This document shows, in pieces, positions 15,792-15,927 of a stretch of DNA of 15,927 nucleotides; position 1 is the first letter of the stretch; every line of letters begins with the position of its first letter. Position numbers and translations under genes: made by a program. The stretch is from Wolbachia endosymbiont of Cylisticus convexus (GTDB lineage Bacteria > Pseudomonadota > Alphaproteobacteria > Rickettsiales > Anaplasmataceae), in NCBI RefSeq assembly GCF_003344345.1, contig NZ_QPIP01000040.1, positions 1 to 15,927 on the forward strand. The letters are read 5' to 3'. Under the pieces are notes generated by a model, which did not search any database, was not told the origin of the DNA, and saw nothing but the letters and a program-made list of their open reading frames with translations.

Positions 15792-15927
15792 TTAATCCAC
15801 TACATTAAAGCTGATAATTAGTTCGTCATTAGCGTCATAAATAAATGGAGCTCTTACTTTTGGACATAAAAGTTTTCTGGAAATACTTTTTTCAAGTTTT
15901 AAATTGTTGGCAACATTGTCGTAGGTG
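15792..15927 (-). CDS. Partial unknown ORF, C-terminal end only
   Basis: An open frame enters from the right window edge and ends at TAA 15794-15792, giving the last 44 residues: TYDNVANNLKLEKSISRKLL, then CPKVRAPFIYDANDELIISF and NVVD. Composition is ordinary for a coding sequence, with acidic and hydrophobic residues at the end. It sits 2 bases upstream of the 88-residue ORF, so the recombinase appears to be the third gene of a minus-strand operon. The family cannot be named from this fragment. Confidence 0.6.
   Translation of the reverse strand, partial: TYDNVANNLKLEKSISRKLLCPKVRAPFIYDANDELIISFNVVD
15911..15924. repeat. Inverted copy of the 14-base junction motif
   Basis: CAACATTGTCGTAG is the exact reverse complement of 13999-14012. 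It lies in the partial ORF at the window edge (encoding YDNVA), so the two copies bracket the recombinase and the small ORF in inverted orientation. A 14-base match within 16 kb can arise by chance. Confidence 0.35.

Noticed and set aside
13295..15927. A complete prophage or a phage-encoded toxin pair such as cifA/cifB
   Set aside because: Only the recombinase is phage-like; no structural, replication, deubiquitinase or nuclease motifs are visible in the neighbouring ORFs.

Overview
The window looks like a piece of a Wolbachia (Rickettsiales, Alphaproteobacteria) chromosome. The DNA is AT-rich and the metabolic genes are alphaproteobacterial in type and order (rpmF-plsX-fabH, nuoABC, mlaEF). 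IS4- and IS630-type elements are decayed by frameshifts, and a large serine recombinase of the kind seen at the ends of WO prophages lies at the right edge. The genus call rests on recognising these protein families, not on a database search.

Layout. (1) 1-1680 is a graveyard of insertion sequences: a nearly complete but frameshifted IS4-family copy with terminal inverted repeats at 1-13 and 1201-1213, directly abutting a broken IS630-family fragment. (2) 1833-3309, minus strand: mlaE-mlaF-like permease and ATPase of an outer-membrane lipid transporter. (3) 3544-5712, plus strand: rpmF, plsX and fabH (ribosomal protein L32 and the entry to fatty-acid/phospholipid synthesis), followed by tRNA-Arg(UCU) at 5861-5934. 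(4) 5943-8320, minus strand: murF, then an NDUFA9-like Rossmann protein. (5) 8513-12327, plus strand: a tightly packed probable operon of two unrecognised Wolbachia-type genes, a HIT-family protein, nuoA, nuoB, nuoC and mdh. (6) 12351-12985: a multi-frame membrane-protein region, probably a pseudogene, then about 300 bases without a convincing gene that carry a 20-bp inverted repeat pair. (7) 13295-15927, minus strand: a partial unknown ORF, a small ORF, a full-length large serine recombinase and an unknown membrane protein whose start lies inside the recombinase gene.

How it fits together. The core genes serve envelope and energy metabolism: lipid precursors (PlsX, FabH), peptidoglycan precursor (MurF), lipid trafficking (MlaEF), NADH oxidation (NuoABC plus an NDUFA9-like factor) and NADH supply (Mdh). 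Both ends of the window are accessory DNA: IS debris on the left and a recombinase island, probably prophage-derived, on the right. I did not find a convincing new multi-gene defence or toxin system. The most interesting points are the recombinase/membrane-protein junction with its short palindrome and distant inverted copy, the possible small mobile repeat at 13030-13235, and the unknown gene pair heading the nuo operon.
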